Source of the DNA: Exiguobacterium sp. s124 | GTDB taxonomy: Bacteria > Bacillota > Bacilli > Exiguobacteriales > Exiguobacteriaceae | Direction of reading: 5' to 3' | DNA length: 64,000 nucleotides | Assembly: GCF_018617485.1 (NCBI RefSeq) | Contig: NZ_JACSKH010000001.1 | Coordinates: 806,001 to 870,000 of the forward strand | Shown: positions 62,671 to 64,000 of the stretch, piece by piece | Position numbering within the stretch: position 1 is the first letter of the stretch | Layout of the letters: each line of letters opens with the position of its first letter | Position numbers and translations under genes: made by a program | Notes under the pieces: model-generated | The model's database searches: none | What the model was told of the DNA's origin: nothing | What the model saw: the letters and a program-made list of their open reading frames with translations, nothing else

Positions 62671-63372
62671 GTGGCTGATAAAGTAATTGTTGTCGATGAT
62701 GAAGTATCGATTGCGACGTTATTAAAATTTAATTTAGAACAAGCTGGTTTCGAGGTGGAAACTGCGCATGATGGAAAAACCGGATTGGAATTGGCTGAAA
62801 AGAAAGATGCCGTCTTAATCGTGCTCGACTTGATGCTTCCGGAAATGGATGGACTTGAAGTGTGTAAACGACTGCGTCAACAAAAAGTCAATACGCCGAT
62901 TTTGATGCTGACAGCAAAAGACGATGAGTTTGATAAAGTCCTCGGTCTTGAACTCGGTGCAGACGATTATTTGACGAAGCCGTTCAGTCCACGCGAAGTC
63001 GTGGCACGTGTCAAAGCGATTTTAAGACGCTCTGCCCCACAAGAGACTGCGGTCGAAGAAGATGTCATTCAAATCGGTAACGTAAAAATTGTCGCCTCTA
63101 ACTACGAAGTGTTCAAGCAAGGTGAACGCCTCGAATTGACACCGAAAGAATTCGAATTGTTAGCCTACTTGGCAAAAAACAAAGGGCGGGTGCTCACTCG
63201 AGATCAATTGCTATCGGCTATTTGGAATTATGATTTTGTCGGTGATACGCGAATCGTCGATGTCCATATCAGTCACCTTCGTGAAAAAATCGAGCCTGTC
63301 ACGAAGAAACCGACGTATATCAAGACGATTCGTGGACTCGGCTATAAAATGGAGGAGCCGACTTCGGAATGA
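62671..63372 (+). CDS. phoP: OmpR-family response regulator PhoP
   Basis: Phosphate-starvation response regulator. 233 residues: receiver domain (1-120) with acidic pocket DDE (9-11), phosphoacceptor D53 in VLDLMLPEMDG, and switch Lys in YLTKPFSP (about 103); winged-helix DNA-binding domain (about 130-230; LTPKEFELLAYL, GDTRIVDVHISHLR). The start is a GTG at 62671 with GAGGAGGAAG upstream. Overlaps phoR by 4 bases. Placement after mdh is as in B. subtilis. Confidence 0.94.
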   Translation: MADKVIVVDDEVSIATLLKFNLEQAGFEVETAHDGKTGLELAEKKDAVLIVLDLMLPEMDGLEVCKRLRQQKVNTPILMLTAKDDEFDKVLGLELGADDYLTKPFSPREVVARVKAILRRSAPQETAVEEDVIQIGNVKIVASNYEVFKQGERLELTPKEFELLAYLAKNKGRVLTRDQLLSAIWNYDFVGDTRIVDVHISHLREKIEPVTKKPTYIKTIRGLGYKMEEPTSE

Positions 63373-64000
63373 AGACGTATCGCTCTAGATTCATGACGAC
63401 GCTCATCCTACTCGTCACGGGCGTCCTCCTGACACTTGGCATCGTACTCGGTCAGCTATTCAAAGATTTTTATTTAGATTCTGAGCGAGACCGCTTAAAA
63501 GAGGATGCTCAATTGGCCGCCTTGTATCTTGAAGGAGGAGAGCTAGACGAGATTCGCGAGTATGTCGGTCAAATCGATGACGGGAGTAGCTTTGATATTT
63601 TACTACTCAACAGCAGGATGGAAGTCATCGCCGGGACGCCATTTCGTGTCGGATCAATCGATTATAAAATTGAACCGAGTCTAGTACCCGATGAAGGGAC
63701 GTTCGGTGCAGCGGATGAGGACGAACTGATCCAGTTCACAAAACCAATCGAACTAGCAACAGGCGAAACAGTCTACTTGACGTTCATTCGTTACGTGTCC
63801 GACCTTGAAGGGGTGTATGATCGAATCTGGCTGACGATTGCACTGGCGCTATTCTTTTCATTTTTCATCATTTTGTTCGTCCTTCAACATTTGACGAACC
63901 AATTCATCCGACCGATCGATGAGGCGACGATCGTCTTACGGGAGCTGGCGGATGGGAATTACCGAGCTCGTGTTTATGAACTGAGAAACGATGAAGAGAC
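63369..64000 (+). CDS. phoR: Sensor histidine kinase PhoR, 3' end beyond window
   Basis: N-terminal 210 residues of the PhoP partner. First membrane helix about 9-30, an extracytoplasmic domain of about 125 residues (PDC/PAS-like, beginning after FYLDSERDRL), second helix about 152-174 (LTIALALFFSFFIILFVL), then a HAMP-like segment (FIRPIDEATIVLRELADGNY). The kinase core is outside the window. ATG overlaps the phoP stop (ATGA). The assignment rests on domain order, pairing with phoP and location. Confidence 0.9.
   Translation, partial: MKTYRSRFMTTLILLVTGVLLTLGIVLGQLFKDFYLDSERDRLKEDAQLAALYLEGGELDEIREYVGQIDDGSSFDILLLNSRMEVIAGTPFRVGSIDYKIEPSLVPDEGTFGAADEDELIQFTKPIELATGETVYLTFIRYVSDLEGVYDRIWLTIALALFFSFFIILFVLQHLTNQFIRPIDEATIVLRELADGNYRARVYELRNDEE

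Overview
The window is 64 kb of chromosome from a Gram-positive, low-to-moderate GC member of the Bacillales. Gene order follows the B. subtilis yt- region through citZ-icd-mdh-phoPR very closely. The small-gene complement, the absence of sporulation genes at expected places and the overall base composition fit Exiguobacterium best (inference from synteny; no search was run). No rRNA, tRNA, CRISPR array, insertion sequence, prophage or integrase is visible, and coding density is about 90 percent.

Layout. 1-9.7 kb: end of a pseudouridine synthase gene, a small DeoR-type regulator (ytzE), dipeptidase PepV, an MFS transporter, the ThpR-NERD-pullulanase-YtmP series, a 36-residue membrane peptide resembling CydS, tRNA methyltransferase TrmB and an unknown membrane protein. 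9.7-14.9 kb: PEP-dependent dihydroxyacetone kinase operon dhaKLM, a PepSY protein, an M42 peptidase and a PfoR-like EIIC. 15-24 kb: ytpP-ytpQ-ytpR, a motorless SftA-like protein, murC, dps, an M29 peptidase, ytxG-ytxH, aroA and ccpA. 24-31 kb: acuCBA divergent from acsA with a cre site between, then a class A penicillin-binding protein with a repetitive tail. 31-40 kb: T-box-controlled tyrS, a small alarmone synthetase, rpsD with an S4-type leader, a free-methionine sulfoxide reductase, ezrA, an amidohydrolase, nadK and tpx. 40-49.7 kb: ytxK-ackA, a secreted 3D-domain protein, a universal stress protein, an unusual SDR, a phosphoesterase, an M24 peptidase, ytoI, ytpI and nrnA. 49.7-64 kb: dnaE, a GntR regulator, accDA, pfkA-pyk, ytwI, citZ-icd-mdh, phoP and the start of phoR.

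How it fits together. The region is dominated by central carbon metabolism (pfkA, pyk, citZ, icd, mdh, ackA, acsA, accDA, dhaKLM) and the global carbon regulator CcpA. Candidate CcpA operators (cre) lie at the acuA/acsA intergenic region, upstream of pfkA and upstream of citZ. Translation functions (tyrS, rpsD, trmB, ytpR) carry classical RNA-level control (T-box, S4 leader). Envelope functions (murC, the class A PBP, EzrA, the 3D-domain protein) and peptidases (PepV, M42, M29, M24) are scattered among them.

Most genes are ordinary orthologues. The most interesting items are the SftA-like gene that lacks the FtsK motor, the unannotated CydS-like peptide, an SDR without its catalytic tyrosine, an accD zinc site with a CxC pair, a near-identical 54-bp repeat array in the PBP tail, and several strong inverted repeats at promoters (pepV, dhaK, EIIC, ackA, 3D-domain gene) that look like undescribed operators. 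I did not find a convincing wholly novel multigene system.
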